Made by a program: the position numbers and the translations under genes
Assembly: GCF_029784135.1 (NCBI RefSeq)
Contig: NC_073745.1
Span: 275,444,166 to 275,508,165, forward strand
Source of the DNA: Toxorhynchites rutilus septentrionalis
Taxonomy: Eukaryota > Arthropoda > Insecta > Diptera > Culicidae
Length of the DNA stretch: 64,000 nt
Direction: 5' to 3'
Shown: in pieces, positions 11,184 through 20,100 of the stretch
Numbering within the stretch: position 1 is the stretch's first letter
How the letters are laid out: each line of letters starts with the position of its first letter
The notes under the pieces: model-generated
Database searches by the model: none
Told to the model about the DNA's origin: nothing
The model's input: only the letters and a program-made list of their open reading frames with translations

Positions 11184-11199
11184 GGCCCTGAAAAGCGCC
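11184..11199 (-). terminator. Histone-type 3' stem-loop downstream of H2A copy b
   Basis: On the minus strand GGCGCT TTTC AGGGCC is a 6-bp stem with one mispair and a TTTC loop, the standard shape of the insect histone 3' hairpin. It lies about 100 bp past the H2A copy b reading region on the same strand, where a replication-dependent histone gene would have it. Confidence 0.7.
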
Positions 11200-11299
11200 T
11201 TGTTTTATGGAATGGTTCCAATTTAGAAAACTTAGTACTCGAACGCCCTCGATGCCGCCTTGTTCTGGATTTGTCACCAAAGCAGTTTGTATAAAGAAC

Positions 11300-11622
11300 A
11301 AACTTTTTTCTTCTGCTACCTGATGCCGTTTTGCGATTGCGTTTTTGCCACTCGCCACTCGCTGCAACTGCCTGTTGTCTTGATTGTCCACCGAACCGAA
11401 TGTGTTCTGTTCCGAATGCGGGTTTTCTTATCGTCGCGAGCAGCTTTGCCAGCTAACTCGATCACTTCGGCGGCCGAAACTATATAACGCCGGCTAGGTG
11501 GACTGGTGCACTGGTACTAACGCGCTCGGCCTAGCTACCCTTGCGGGGAACTCCAGATCAACACGGTTCGAGCGGGATTTTGCCTTTCCCTTCACTTTTC
11601 CCCCTTTACCATGTCCAGACAT
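11300..11622 (-). pseudogene. Histone H2A pseudogene (copy b)
   Basis: Starts ATGTCTGGACATGG at 11622 and reads MSGHGKGGKVKGKAKSRSNR then GLEFPARV, as in the H2A N-terminus. The middle is frame-disrupted, and VIELAGKAARDDKKTRI follows (H2A alpha-3 and loop). The C-terminal docking domain is unrecognisable. The 5' leader ATCAACAAATCAACCCA-type sequence and a CCAAT/TATA-like promoter lie upstream (12.0-12.1 kb), and a histone 3' hairpin lies at 11184. It is about the same age as copies c and d. Confidence 0.85.
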
Positions 11623-12554
11623 GGCTGCTTGGGTTGGTTTGTTGATGTGTTGTGATGCGAACCGATGTGGTGTACGGTTTGAATGAGAATGATCGTTACG
11701 GAAGGAAGGAAGGAAGGTCTTGTATTATAGAGACTTTAAACTTTTGCAGTTCATTCGTCTCTAGCCTTGAGGAAGGCCCTTTGAAAACTCTACTCTACTC
11801 TATTACTCTACTCCAGCGCTACCACCTCCGCCCTCTTGCCTTGAGAAAGGCACTCGATTCCTCGCCGTCCAGCTCGTCCAGCAACGATGTTGTCCAGTCG
11901 GTGTCCACACAAAGAATGATCGTTACGGCAGCGGAGCGGGGATTTTTAAGCTGACTGGCTGGCTCGAGAATTACGCATGTGTGAGACTGCGACCAATGTT
12001 TCGTTCATTGTTTTCTTTTTCCTTTCCAATCGTGCTTCATTCTATTTCGCTACTGCTCTGGTTGCCCGTTTTGGTCGGTACGATTTGAGGAGCACAAAAT
12101 GGACCAATCAAAAATGGGCACATAGTGCATTTTGACAATGCTTGATATTTCACAATTATTCAATTATTTATATCAAGTAAAATGAAATGTTATTCGTTAT
12201 GATAGATGCGTAGATATATTTCCTATCAATTGATGCAAAAACCTTTGCGATCTATTGAGAAATGCTCGAGTTATAAGCGTTCCAAATCTTGCATTTTTTC
12301 CTACTTGTTCAGTGCCTAGATTTCCATTTCACCCCCTATATCTTCCGGTTAGACGTAGTCCTACGTCAAAAAATGCAAGATTTGGAACGCTTATAACCTG
12401 AGCATTTCTCAATAGATCGCAAAGGTTTTTGCATTAATTGATAGGAAATATATCTACGCATCTATCATAATGAATAACATTTCATTTTTCTTGAGATAAA
12501 TAATTGAATAATTGTGAAATATCAAGCATTGTCCAAATCCACTATGTGCCCATT

Positions 12555-12730
12555 TTTGATTGGTCCATTTTGTGCACCTCAAATCGTACCGACCAAAACG
12601 GGCAACCAGAGCAGCAATGAAATAGAATGAAGCACGATTGGAAGGAAAAAGAAAAAAAAAATGAACGAAACATTGGTCGCAGTCTCACACATGCGTAATT
12701 CTCGAGCCAGCCAGTCAGCTTAAAAATCCT
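12555..12730 (+). promoter_or_regulatory. Histone-type promoter relic of H2A copy c
   Basis: Two inverted CCAAT boxes (ATTGG at 12559 and 12672) precede a TATA-like TTAAAAAT at 12720-12727, about 300 bp upstream of the H2A ATG at 13035. The leader between them is interrupted by a GCCTTTCTCAAGGC-flanked segment (about 12820-12900). The mirrored arm at 11.93-12.11 kb carries the same layout for copy b. Functional status is unknown. Confidence 0.4.
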
Positions 12731-13034
12731 CGCTCCGCTGCCGTAACGATCATTCTTTGTGTGGACACCGACTGGACAACATCGTTGCTGGACGAGCTGG
12801 ACGGCGAGGGATCGAGTGCCTTTCTCAAGGCAAGAGGATGGAGGTGGTAGCGCTGGAGTAGAGTAGCGTAGAGTTTTCAAAGGGCCTTTCTCAAGGCTAG
12901 AGACGAATGAACTGCAAAAGTTTAAAGTCTCTATAATACAATACCTTCCTTCCTTCCGTAACGATCATTCTCATTCAAACCGTACACCACATCGGTTCGC
13001 ATCACAACACATCAACAAATCAACCCAAGCAACC

Positions 13035-13330
13035 ATGTCTGGACATGGCAAAGGAGGAAAAGTGAAGGGAAAGGCAAAATCCCGCTCGAACCGTGTTGGT
13101 CTGGAGTTCCTCGCAAGGGTAGGTAGGTCGAGCGCGTTAGTACCAGTGCACCAGTCCACCTAGCCGGCGTTATATAGTTTCGGCCGCCGAAGTGATCGAG
13201 TTAGCTGGCTAATCTGCTCGTGACGATAAGAAAACCCGCATTCGGAACAGAACACATTCGGTTCGGTGGACATCAAGACAACAGGCAGTTGCAGCGAGTG
13301 GCGAGTGGCAATCGCAAAACGGCAGCTGGT
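13035..13330 (+). pseudogene. Histone H2A pseudogene (copy c)
   Basis: ATG at 13035 opens MSGHGKGGKVKGKAKSRSNR then VGLEFLARVGR. A deletion and frameshifts follow, then DDKKTRIRNRTHSV-like sequence. It is nearly identical to copies b and d, including the shared loss of the RLLRKGNY..RVGAGAPVY segment, so the damage predates their duplication. Orientation is opposite to copy b, forming the head-to-head palindrome. Confidence 0.85.
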
Positions 13331-13541
13331 AGCAGAAGAAAAAAGTTTGTTCTTTATACAATCTGCTTTGATGGCAAATCCAGAACAAGGCGGCATCGAG
13401 GGCGTTCGAAATTGTTTTTTTTCAAAACCACGCTGTGGCGAGTGGTAAACGCAATCGCTAAACAGGAAGGTTTAGCCGAACAAGATGGGGATATCGAATG
13501 ATAGCAAAACAATAAACTCTTTAGATTAAAGATAATTTTGT

Positions 13542-13557
13542 GATCTTGAAAAGGACC
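13542..13557 (-). terminator. Histone-type 3' stem-loop (second degenerate copy)
   Basis: Minus strand GGTCCTTTTCAAGATC, the mirrored counterpart of 10610-10625. The stem has decayed further (AGGATC to AAGATC). Confidence 0.45.
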
Positions 13558-13719
13558 CTTTTTAGCCTGCATGTGAATCCAACGAGCGAACAAATCGTAA
13601 TTAATGTATTTTTTTGCGATCGCTGCCTTTTAACGCTCTTTCGTTCGTCTCGTTGGACTCGTCCCTTTGGCTGAGTCTGCCGATTTGTCTCTATCCTGTG
13701 AGCGTGTACCGCTAGAGTA

Positions 13720-14097
13720 CAAAAGGCACGGATCCGCTGAAAAATATATGAGAATTAGCGCTTTCAAGCGAATTCAAGCGCTTTCTTCCCAAAAGAGATA
13801 TGTTTGCTATCTTCGTTTCAGTCGTTGTCCCACGTTTCGTCGAGTCACTTTTCAGAATCCCCGCTGGCATGAAGACATTGATCAATCACTCCTGACATGG
13901 GAAACAGACGCTGTTTTAAGCCGCGCCGCCATGGTGAACAGACGCTCGGATAGGCCCCTTTCCCTATCATCATACGACCAAAATCCCACCGGGGTTGGTC
14001 TTTCACTATGGTTACTCGTACCCCAGCCGGCACCGCGGGAAGGTAGAAATAGGAAATACTGGACAAGAAACTAAGGATCACGAATGGGGACAAGGGA
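13720..14097. other. Unassigned interior of the histone-derived block
   Basis: GC-richer DNA without an intact frame. On the minus strand near 13990-14010 the reading VRVTIVKD recalls the RVTIMPKD of histone H3, but the neighbouring residues do not match, so H3 is not called. It joins the right arm of the palindrome to the duplicated promoter module. Confidence 0.3.
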
Positions 14098-14810
14098 TGC
14101 AACTGAGTAGCAGCAGCAGCAGCAGAAAGAGAGAGCATGCCTGAAACTTTCTGCTCATGATGCTTGCTGTTGCCATTAGTACTGGACCGATGCGGGTCAC
14201 TGCTCGATAGTTGATGTTAGGCCTCGATGTTTACCGCCGCTGCTGCTGCTACTGCCACTTAAGTTCGATATGAGACACAGCTCAATTGTTGGCCGCTCAG
14301 ATTCGATGCTCGTCTTGAAGTTCGCTGCTGCACTTTCACGATTCCAAGAAGCGTGTGCTCGCACTTCTGATGGAGAGAGCGTGCCCGAAATGCTAGTAGT
14401 AGAGTAGTAGTAGTGTGCCGCTGCTTATACTGCCATAGAAGCTCGATGTGAGGCACAGTTAGCCTATTGACCACACAGCTTCGATGCTTGTCTATATATT
14501 AGCCGCGTCCACTGCTCCTGCTCTCCACTGTTGTCCGTTCTACGTCCGTTGTAAAAATGAATCAAATCCACGAATGCTCCATCTTTTTATATCATTTGGT
14601 ATGTGTGAAGTAGGCGCCTCCTACTCGATTGTCATGCAGCTTGCCGGTGAACGAACGAATCGGGCGCGAAAAAGAAATGACGTCAATTTCCACCAATCAG
14701 GACTAGTTCTCTCTGTTTGGATAGGGGTTGAGATTTTTTAATTGTTCGATAGTTAGTTACATGATATATATTATTTTATTCAATGTGAAAAATTATTATG
14801 GAGTGCCGAC
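14098..14810. repeat. Direct repeat unit 1 (partner at 16210-16938)
   Basis: This 0.7-kb segment begins with a (CAG)n-type run (GTAGCAGCAGCAGCAG), continues through GAGAGCATGCCTGAAAC and TGTTTACCGCCGCTGCTGCT, and ends ATTGTTATGGAGTGCCG-like. It recurs in the same orientation 2.1 kb downstream. It carries the promoter-like module described separately. Confidence 0.8.
14585..14700 (-). promoter_or_regulatory. CCAAT-CRE-TATA promoter-like module (copy 1)
   Basis: Read on the minus strand: ATTGG (14693-14697), TGACGTCA (perfect CRE/ATF palindrome, 14678-14685), then ATATAAAAA (about 14585-14593). The spacings suit a histone-class Pol II promoter. The same three sites in the same order occur in copy 2. 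Downstream sequence at lower coordinates has no intact gene. Confidence 0.45.
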
Positions 14811-15073
14811 ATGAATGAGCAATAAGCGTTTGGAATTGGACGGGTTTCTCATTTATTTTCTAACGATCATTTATTTTCTAAATGGGAAGCAGTTGACATG
14901 CTACGCTGCGCTTTTATGTACATGAAAAACCACTTTTAACATGCGGGGAAAAATTTTATATGAAAATTGCCAGATGTCAATGTTGCCAAGCGTAGTTATT
15001 GATAGTTAAACGGACGCCGAACCGAATAGCGATGAACGCACCCATATCACGAACTTCGACATTTGATTTGCTA
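14811..15073. other. Spacer between repeat unit 1 and an inverted-repeat element
   Basis: No coding frame or paired repeat. It includes a tail sequence (AATAAGCGTTTGGAATTGGA) related to the conserved right-terminal 330 bp of the terminus family. Confidence 0.4.
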
Positions 15074-15527
15074 TTAGGCTAGGCGCAAATTGAGAAGCGT
15101 ATAGCGCTCGTAAGCGAACGCGAGACTACCAACACGACTCATACGTGCCACAAACGTAGCGTGGTGGAGCGCATATTGAGTCGCAGTTTGGTGTAAATAA
15201 CATGCCACTCGCATACAATGATTGATTAACACAGAGTTGCGCGATATATTTATTTACTAACACAATCACCCGACCAGTACAGCCATACAGTGTCAAACCC
15301 ACGGCGCTATATGATTGTTCACCAACACAACTACCACATCTGGCATGACCAGCGCGAGAAACTGTGGTTCAGCCACAGCGTCGCGCGAGTCGTGTCTCAC
15401 GAGCGCTCCACCATCTCGCGTCATCTGGCCAATTTGCGCCGTTCTATCTGTTTCCATTAGCCACAAAAACAGGCGCCAAGTTACTCGCGCTATATGCGTC
15501 TCAATTTGCGCCTTGCCTTATGGTGCT
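15074..15527. mobile_element. Small element with about 30-bp terminal inverted repeats
   Basis: The left end TTAGGCTAGGCGCAAATTGA then GAAGCGTATAGCGC is mirrored on the right by GCGCTATATGCGTCTCAATT then TGCGCCTTGCCTTA. The interior (about 400 bp) has no coding frame, so it is a non-autonomous DNA element of unidentified superfamily inserted in the histone-derived block. Confidence 0.7.
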
Positions 15528-15656
15528 ACTCGCCCGTGTAGTTCGCGCAAAGGCATCGACAAAATATTATTTTAGAAAATTCCTTGAGGCATTTGTCTGA
15601 AACGTGCTGTGTATGACCGGAGCCGTTCCATTATATATATGCATACATATGTCATT

Positions 15657-15682
15657 CGCCTCCCTTACCGCATCCAGTCAGG
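15657..15682 (-). pseudogene. Histone H4 N-terminal fragment
   Basis: Minus strand CTGACTGGATGCGGTAAGGG then AGGCGAA reads (M)TGCGKGGE, matching the H4 start MTGRGKGGK with the ATG changed to CTG. It breaks off after eight codons. The short length makes this a moderate call, supported by the larger H4 fragment 350 bp away on the same strand. Confidence 0.5.
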
Positions 15683-16004
15683 TTGGTTGATGGAAAGTAT
15701 GTTTCTGACGTGATAAGTTTCCTGTTAGTTGCACATGATCAAAGAAAATGTAAAAATAAACAGTATTTTTGATCATAGTTTTATATCATTTTTATGATAA
15801 GTGGAAAACAATAAATTAAACTCTTTCGTTTCAAAGCAATATCGAAAGTCCTGAAAAGGACTGGAATGGTTAAATGGGTTGTACGAAATCTGCTGCGTGC
15901 TAATGTGAGGTTTCAGTCGGATGTAGTAGTTGTTAACTTTTTGGCAGCGGTAGTTTTTTCGGAGTCGCTGCTGCTTTCCTTGGCTATGGCATCTTCGGCT
16001 TCTG

Positions 16005-16148
16005 TGCGTCGGTTTGCAAGGGTTTCGTTGACACCATCACGGTGAGCTAAACAACGGATAGCGGGTTTGATACACTGGATGTTGTCATGTGGAACCTTGC
16101 GATACACTCTTCCTTAACCGGGTCCTTTGTCTCCTTTACCTCCATTAC
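16005..16148 (-). pseudogene. Histone H4 pseudogene fragment
   Basis: Minus strand reads GGKGDKGPG, stop, GRVYRKVPHDNIQCI, then KPAIRCLAHRDGVNETLANR. H4 has [20 protein letters not shown] then [20 protein letters not shown]. So residues about 5-50 are recognisable, with a stop in the glycine-rich tail, one codon deleted (ITK to I-K) and the histone-fold helices lost. The frame then runs into unrelated acidic/Lys-Thr-rich sequence down to about 15913. The promoter-like module at 16.72-16.82 kb lies upstream on the same strand. Confidence 0.85.
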
Positions 16149-16209
16149 CGCATCCAATTGTATTGGCATTGCACACTAGAAACACAGATGTTTATCGATC
16201 TGAGCGTCC

Positions 16210-16938
16210 AACAAGAATGAGAAATCTGACTGAGTAGCAGCAGCAGCAGCAGTAGAGAAAGAGAGCATGCCTGAAACTCTCTACTCATGATGTTTGTTAT
16301 TGCCAACAGTAGCGGACCGATGCGAGACACAGCTCGATTGTTGAGGTTTGGCCTCGATGTTTACCGCCGCTGCTGCTACTACTGTCACTTAAGTGAGACA
16401 CAGCTCAATTGTTGGCCGCTCAGATTCGATGCTGCACTTTCACGATGCCCAGAAACTTTCTCGCACTTTTGACGGAGAGAGCGTGCCTGAAACGATCCGC
16501 TCGTGATGCTTGCTGCTGCCACTAGTAGTAGACCGGTTCCAACAACCGTTGCTACTGTTTGCCGCTGCTTATGCTGCCATAGAAGCTCGATGTGAGACAC
16601 AGCTCGCATTTTGACCGCTCAACTTCTATGCTCGCCTATATATTAGCCGCTTCCACTGCTGCTGCTCTCCACTTGTTGTTGTCCGTTGTAAGAATGAATG
16701 AGATCCACGAATGCGCGCTCGTTTTATATCATTTGTTATGTGTGAAGTAGGCGCCTCCTACTCGATTGCCAAGCAGCTTGCCGGTGAGAGAACGAATAAA
16801 TAAATGACGTCAATTTCGACCAATCAGGACTGGGTATCTCTGTTTGGATAGGGGTTGAATTTTTTCAATTGTTCGATAGTTAATTATATGATATATACTA
16901 TTTTATTCAATGTGAAAAATTGTTATGGAGTGCCGTAA
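16210..16938. repeat. Direct repeat unit 2 (partner at 14098-14810)
   Basis: Same order of landmarks as unit 1: CAG run, GAGAGCATGCCTGAAAC, TGTTTACCGCCGCTGCTGCT, TATATATTAGCCGC, TGACGTCA, GACCAATCAGGACT, GTTCGATAGTTA and TTATGGAGTGCCG. Divergence is limited to substitutions and small indels, pointing to a segmental duplication after assembly of the module. Confidence 0.8.
16722..16824 (-). promoter_or_regulatory. CCAAT-CRE-TATA promoter-like module (copy 2)
   Basis: ATTGG (16820-16824), TGACGTCA (16805-16812) and ATATAAAAC (about 16722-16730) on the minus strand, spaced as in copy 1. It lies about 570 bp upstream of the H4 pseudogene on the same strand, so it may be the relic of an H4-type promoter pushed away by later insertions. 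Confidence 0.45.
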
Positions 16939-18002
16939 TCGTTTGATGCAAAAATCTCATCAATCCATCATGAAATTAATGAGTAATAAGCGTTTGAAAT
17001 TGGACATTTTTCACGATGCGATCGATTTTCGTGTTTTCGTGTCCACCGAACCGAATGTGTTCTGTTCCGAATGCGGGTTTTCTTATCGTCACGAGCAGAT
17101 TAGCCAGCTAACTCGATCACTTCGGCGGCCGAAACTATATAACGCCGGCTAGGTGGACTGGTGCACTGGTACTAACGCGCTCGACCTAGCTACCCTTGCG
17201 AGGAACTCCAGACCAACACGGTTCGAGCGGGATTTTGCCTTTCCCTTCACTTTTCCTCCTTTGCCATGTCCAGACATGGTTGCTTGGGTTGATTTGTTGA
17301 TGTGTTGTGATGCGAACCGATGTGGTGTACGGTTTGAATGAGAATGATCGTTACGGAAGGAAGGAAGGTATTGTATTATAGAGACTTTAAACTTTTGCAG
17401 TTCATTTGTCTCTAGCCTTGAGAAAGGCCCTTTGAAAACTCTACGCTACTCTACTCCAGCGCTACCACCTCCATCCTCTTGCCTTGAGAAAGGCACTCGA
17501 TCCCTCGCCGTCCAGCTCGTCCAGCAACGATGTTGTCCAGTCGGTGTCCACACAAAGAATGATCGTTACGGCAGCGGAGCGAGGATTTTTAAGCTGACTG
17601 GCTGGCTCGAGAATTACGCATGTGTGAAACTGCGACCAATGTTTCGTTCATTTTTTTTTCTTTTTCCTTTCCAATCGTGCTTCATTCTATTTCGCTGCTG
17701 CTCTGGTTGCCCGTTTTGGTCGGTACGATTTGAGGAGCACAAAATGGACCAATCAAAAATGGGCACATAGTGGATTTGGACAATGCTTGATATTTCACAA
17801 TTATCAAGAAAAATGAAATGTTATTCATTATGATAGATGCGTAGATATATTTCCTATCAATTGATGCAAAAACCTTTGCGATCTATTGAGAAATGCTCGA
17901 GTTATAAGCGTTCCAAATCTTGCATTTTTATCTACTTGTTCAGTGCCTAGATTTCCATTTCACCCCCTATATCTTCCGGTTAGACGTAGTCCTACGTCAA
18001 AA
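16939..18002. mobile_element. Terminus-family element C2 right part, with H2A promoter region
   Basis: From 17030 onward it repeats 11390-12370 with few changes: H2A copy d, its leader, the GCCTTGAGAAAGGC-type palindromes, the promoter region and the conserved right terminus (CCCCCTATATCTTCCGGTTA then GACGTAGTCCTACGTCAAA). It ends exactly at 18002, where unrelated LINE sequence starts. Confidence 0.65.
17030..17277 (-). pseudogene. Histone H2A pseudogene (copy d)
   Basis: Starts ATGTCTGGACATGGC at 17277 with MSGHGKGGKVKGKAKSRSNR then VGLEFLARVGR. It carries the same internal loss as copies b and c and is truncated at 17030 just past the KKTRI-equivalent region. Confidence 0.8.
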
Positions 18003-18640
18003 GAAATGTGGGTTATCAAACCGACTCAATGACCAGTTGCTCGACGAGTGAGTTTCAATATACAATGCACTCGGCTTGGAGATGAATGCGGCAACAGTCA
18101 AGTACATGACAGGAAGAGACCCCAAAGACGAAAACCTGCGTCCTCACCTTCTGTTGTTGTAAACGAACTCCGCTGAATCCTGCGATCGAATCGAATGCGT
18201 CACCGTATGAAACTGACTCTGTACAAAATGTTGATAAGATCTTCTATGGGATTGGAACATGGATAATGCTGGTAGAGGACCAGCGTGCATTCGACGTTTT
18301 CAAGAGGAAAGTGTTGCGGACAATTTTCAACGGCGTTCAAACATCGAATGAAGTATGGCACAGGCTCTGAAATATTGAATTACTAAAACTCCTCAGAGAA
18401 CCTTCCATCGTACACACCACACAAGTATGAAGTTGCGGTAGGCGGGACATGTCATCAGGATCCCAGATGCTAGCATAGTTAGTTAGCTACTCCTCAATAA
18501 CATAGATGGCATCCGACAGAGATGAGCATAACTCGTTAAATGGCTCGATCAGATTAGGTATTACGTTACCTAAAGAATTGGCGGAATATAGCCTACGACC
18601 GAGTAAAATGAGGCGACTAGCTAGTTTTAGAGCTTTAGAT
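18003..18640 (+). pseudogene. Non-LTR reverse transcriptase C-terminal relic
   Basis: Scattered frames read LTLYKMLI, EDQRAFDVFKRKVLRTIFNG, REPSIVHTTQV and RWAGHVIRI-like segments. This is the C-terminal region typical of RTE-like insect LINEs, after the RT palm and past the fingers. Many stops and frameshifts are present. It ends in a short A-rich tail (AAAAAATAAAGTAAGTAAG) at about 18640, consistent with a 5'-truncated LINE. Confidence 0.7.
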
Positions 18641-19181
18641 TGAAAAAATAAAGTAAGTAAGGTACGATTTTCTACAAGTTTAGTTAGTTTATTTGCTACG
18701 CCGACAGGTAGTTAGTTAGTTTATTTGCATGCGACGGTAGTGGACTTCAATACCGACAGAAACATGAACTAACTTAGTGACCAATGTAACTTTTTAAAAC
18801 CTTTCTAGAGAATTCTGTTGGAATATTTGGAATATTGGAATATTTACCATTCTCGCTAGCAAATGATGCGATGTACCCCCACCAGGTGTTTATTTATGTT
18901 TCTCGTAAAATGCTCTTCTTTTAATGGTGCATGTAACCCAGATATACTCAACAATCATGAAAATTTGAGAAATCATCTAGGAAACATGAAATGAAAATAA
19001 TGCAGTTTCACCCATTACACATTTACACACTAGTTAGTTGTCTGGTTAAGTGGTATTAGAAGGTTCAATAGCTATTAAATATATATTATATAATCCGATA
19101 AGTACGGTCAATCTTGTTGACGTTAGTGAATGAAAATAAAAAAATGGATATGAAAATATGAGTATGAAATCATTACCTATT
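18641..19181. other. Non-coding spacer with small local duplications
   Basis: TAGTTAGTTTATTTGC occurs twice (about 18680 and 18715). Otherwise no feature is seen. Confidence 0.4.
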
Positions 19182-19227
19182 TTTTGACATAAGATTCCTT
19201 TTTTCAGTAATGGTATCAAATCAGAGA

Positions 19228-19493
19228 GCACTCCCGTGGCCGAGTGGTTAGCGTCACATCTAACATGCCGGGGGTTTGGGTTCGATCCCCGTTCTGGACA
19301 GGGGAATTTTTCGTCAAAGAAATTTCCTGCACTGTGTCACGCGTATTCTAGAGCTTGCCACTCAGAATACATTCAAGGCGTGTTTATCCGGCATAGAAAT
19401 CTCAACTAAGTTCTAGTAAAAATGACGCAAGTAATACTACGTCGAGACGGCGAAGTTCCTCTAGGAACGTTAGTGCCACTTAAGAAGAAGAAG
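19228..19493 (+). mobile_element. tRNA-derived SINE (family S), copy 1
   Basis: Head CTCCCGTGGCCGAGTGGTTA (A box) and GGTTCGATCCCCG (B box), body GGAATTTTTCGTCAAAGAAA, tail of AAG repeats. The target-site duplication ATCAAATCAGAGA is perfect at 19215-19227 and 19494-19506. Removing the SINE rejoins the host element A1 without a gap, so the SINE is younger than A1. Family S also occurs at 21887 and 55956. Confidence 0.92.
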
Positions 19494-20064
19494 ATCAAAT
19501 CAGAGAACAGGTCACGTATTTTATTCAATTGTTTTAACGTCGAAAATCATTCTAGCTCTGAACGGATTATGATGGCTTGCATTCCAATTGAATCTGAAAT
19601 TCTGTAATTTTTTTTGGAACGTTATACATCACGGTTTCCTAACCCATAAATAATTAAAATTAACGAAAATTGGAAGAATACACATTTTTCAATCGTGTTT
19701 CCATGGACAAGGTACAATATGTAAATATCACTGCTAATCGGATAAGCGTTAATTGGTCGCTCGAAATGAAAATGCAGCATTCGTTCTACGGGCAATGTGG
19801 ATAGAGAAAATATTTCAGTCCAAGCTGCGTCGTGTTCTATTCATTGGGTATAACCAGGCCATTCGCGATTTCATTCGCGTTACGCCGGAGACCGAGATTT
19901 TGAACGTTAATAGTTCCTAAACAACTGAACGAAATGGTATGATAAACACTTCATTCGAAAGATAAAATGTCTACGCGTTCTATACTTGTTACTTTTTGAT
20001 CCATAAACTTGTTTCAATAGTCTTAAAATTGCTTTCAAAACAGGCTATTGAAATCACCAATCGG

Positions 20065-20100
20065 TATATAAGCGAGCGCCGCTCGGAAATCCACTCAGTT
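20065..20100 (+). promoter_or_regulatory. TATA-Inr core-promoter-like site in element A1
   Basis: TATATAAG at 20065-20072 is followed about 30 bp later by the arthropod initiator consensus TCAGTT at 20095. An equivalent pair occurs in A3 (TATAAATA 58504, TCAGTC 58536). A recurrent core promoter at the same relative place suggests that the family carries one. Confidence 0.5.

Larger units (their letters stand above)
9700..12370. mobile_element. Terminus-family element C1 carrying histone H2A sequences
   Basis: The left end GGGTAATATC, then GGACATAACCGGAGTGACGT and AGGACTA, is the family's left terminus (compare 4235 and 33661). The right end is TTCCGGTTAGACGTAGTCCT at 12343-12362, closing with ACGTCAAA. 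The interior carries two H2A pseudogenes on the minus strand (10085-10373 and 11300-11622), histone 3' stem-loops, CCAAT/TATA-like promoter sequence and other repeats. It encodes no transposase. The last 330 bp upstream of the H2A promoter are conserved among all family members. Confidence 0.6.
11238..13409. repeat. About 1-kb palindrome with head-to-head H2A pseudogenes
   Basis: The left arm (11238-12298) and right arm (about 12371-13409) are inverted copies with few differences, separated by about 70 bp that contain the family's right terminus. The arms read TCGAACGCCCTCGATGCCGC at the outer edge and GCGTTCCAAATCTTGCATTT at the inner edge. Farther out, 10430-10730 and 13430-13720 are also inverted relative to each other, so the symmetric region may span 3.3 kb with an extra 0.5 kb on the left only. 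Confidence 0.8.

Noticed and set aside
13980..14020. Minus-strand VRVTIVKD, similar to histone H3 RVTIMPKD
   Set aside because: Only about eight residues fit and the neighbouring sequence does not follow H3, so the match may be chance.
19228..19310. Possible genuine tRNA gene (A and B boxes)
   Set aside because: The boxes belong to a SINE with body, tail and target-site duplication; the cloverleaf is incomplete. The same holds at 21.9 and 56.2 kb.
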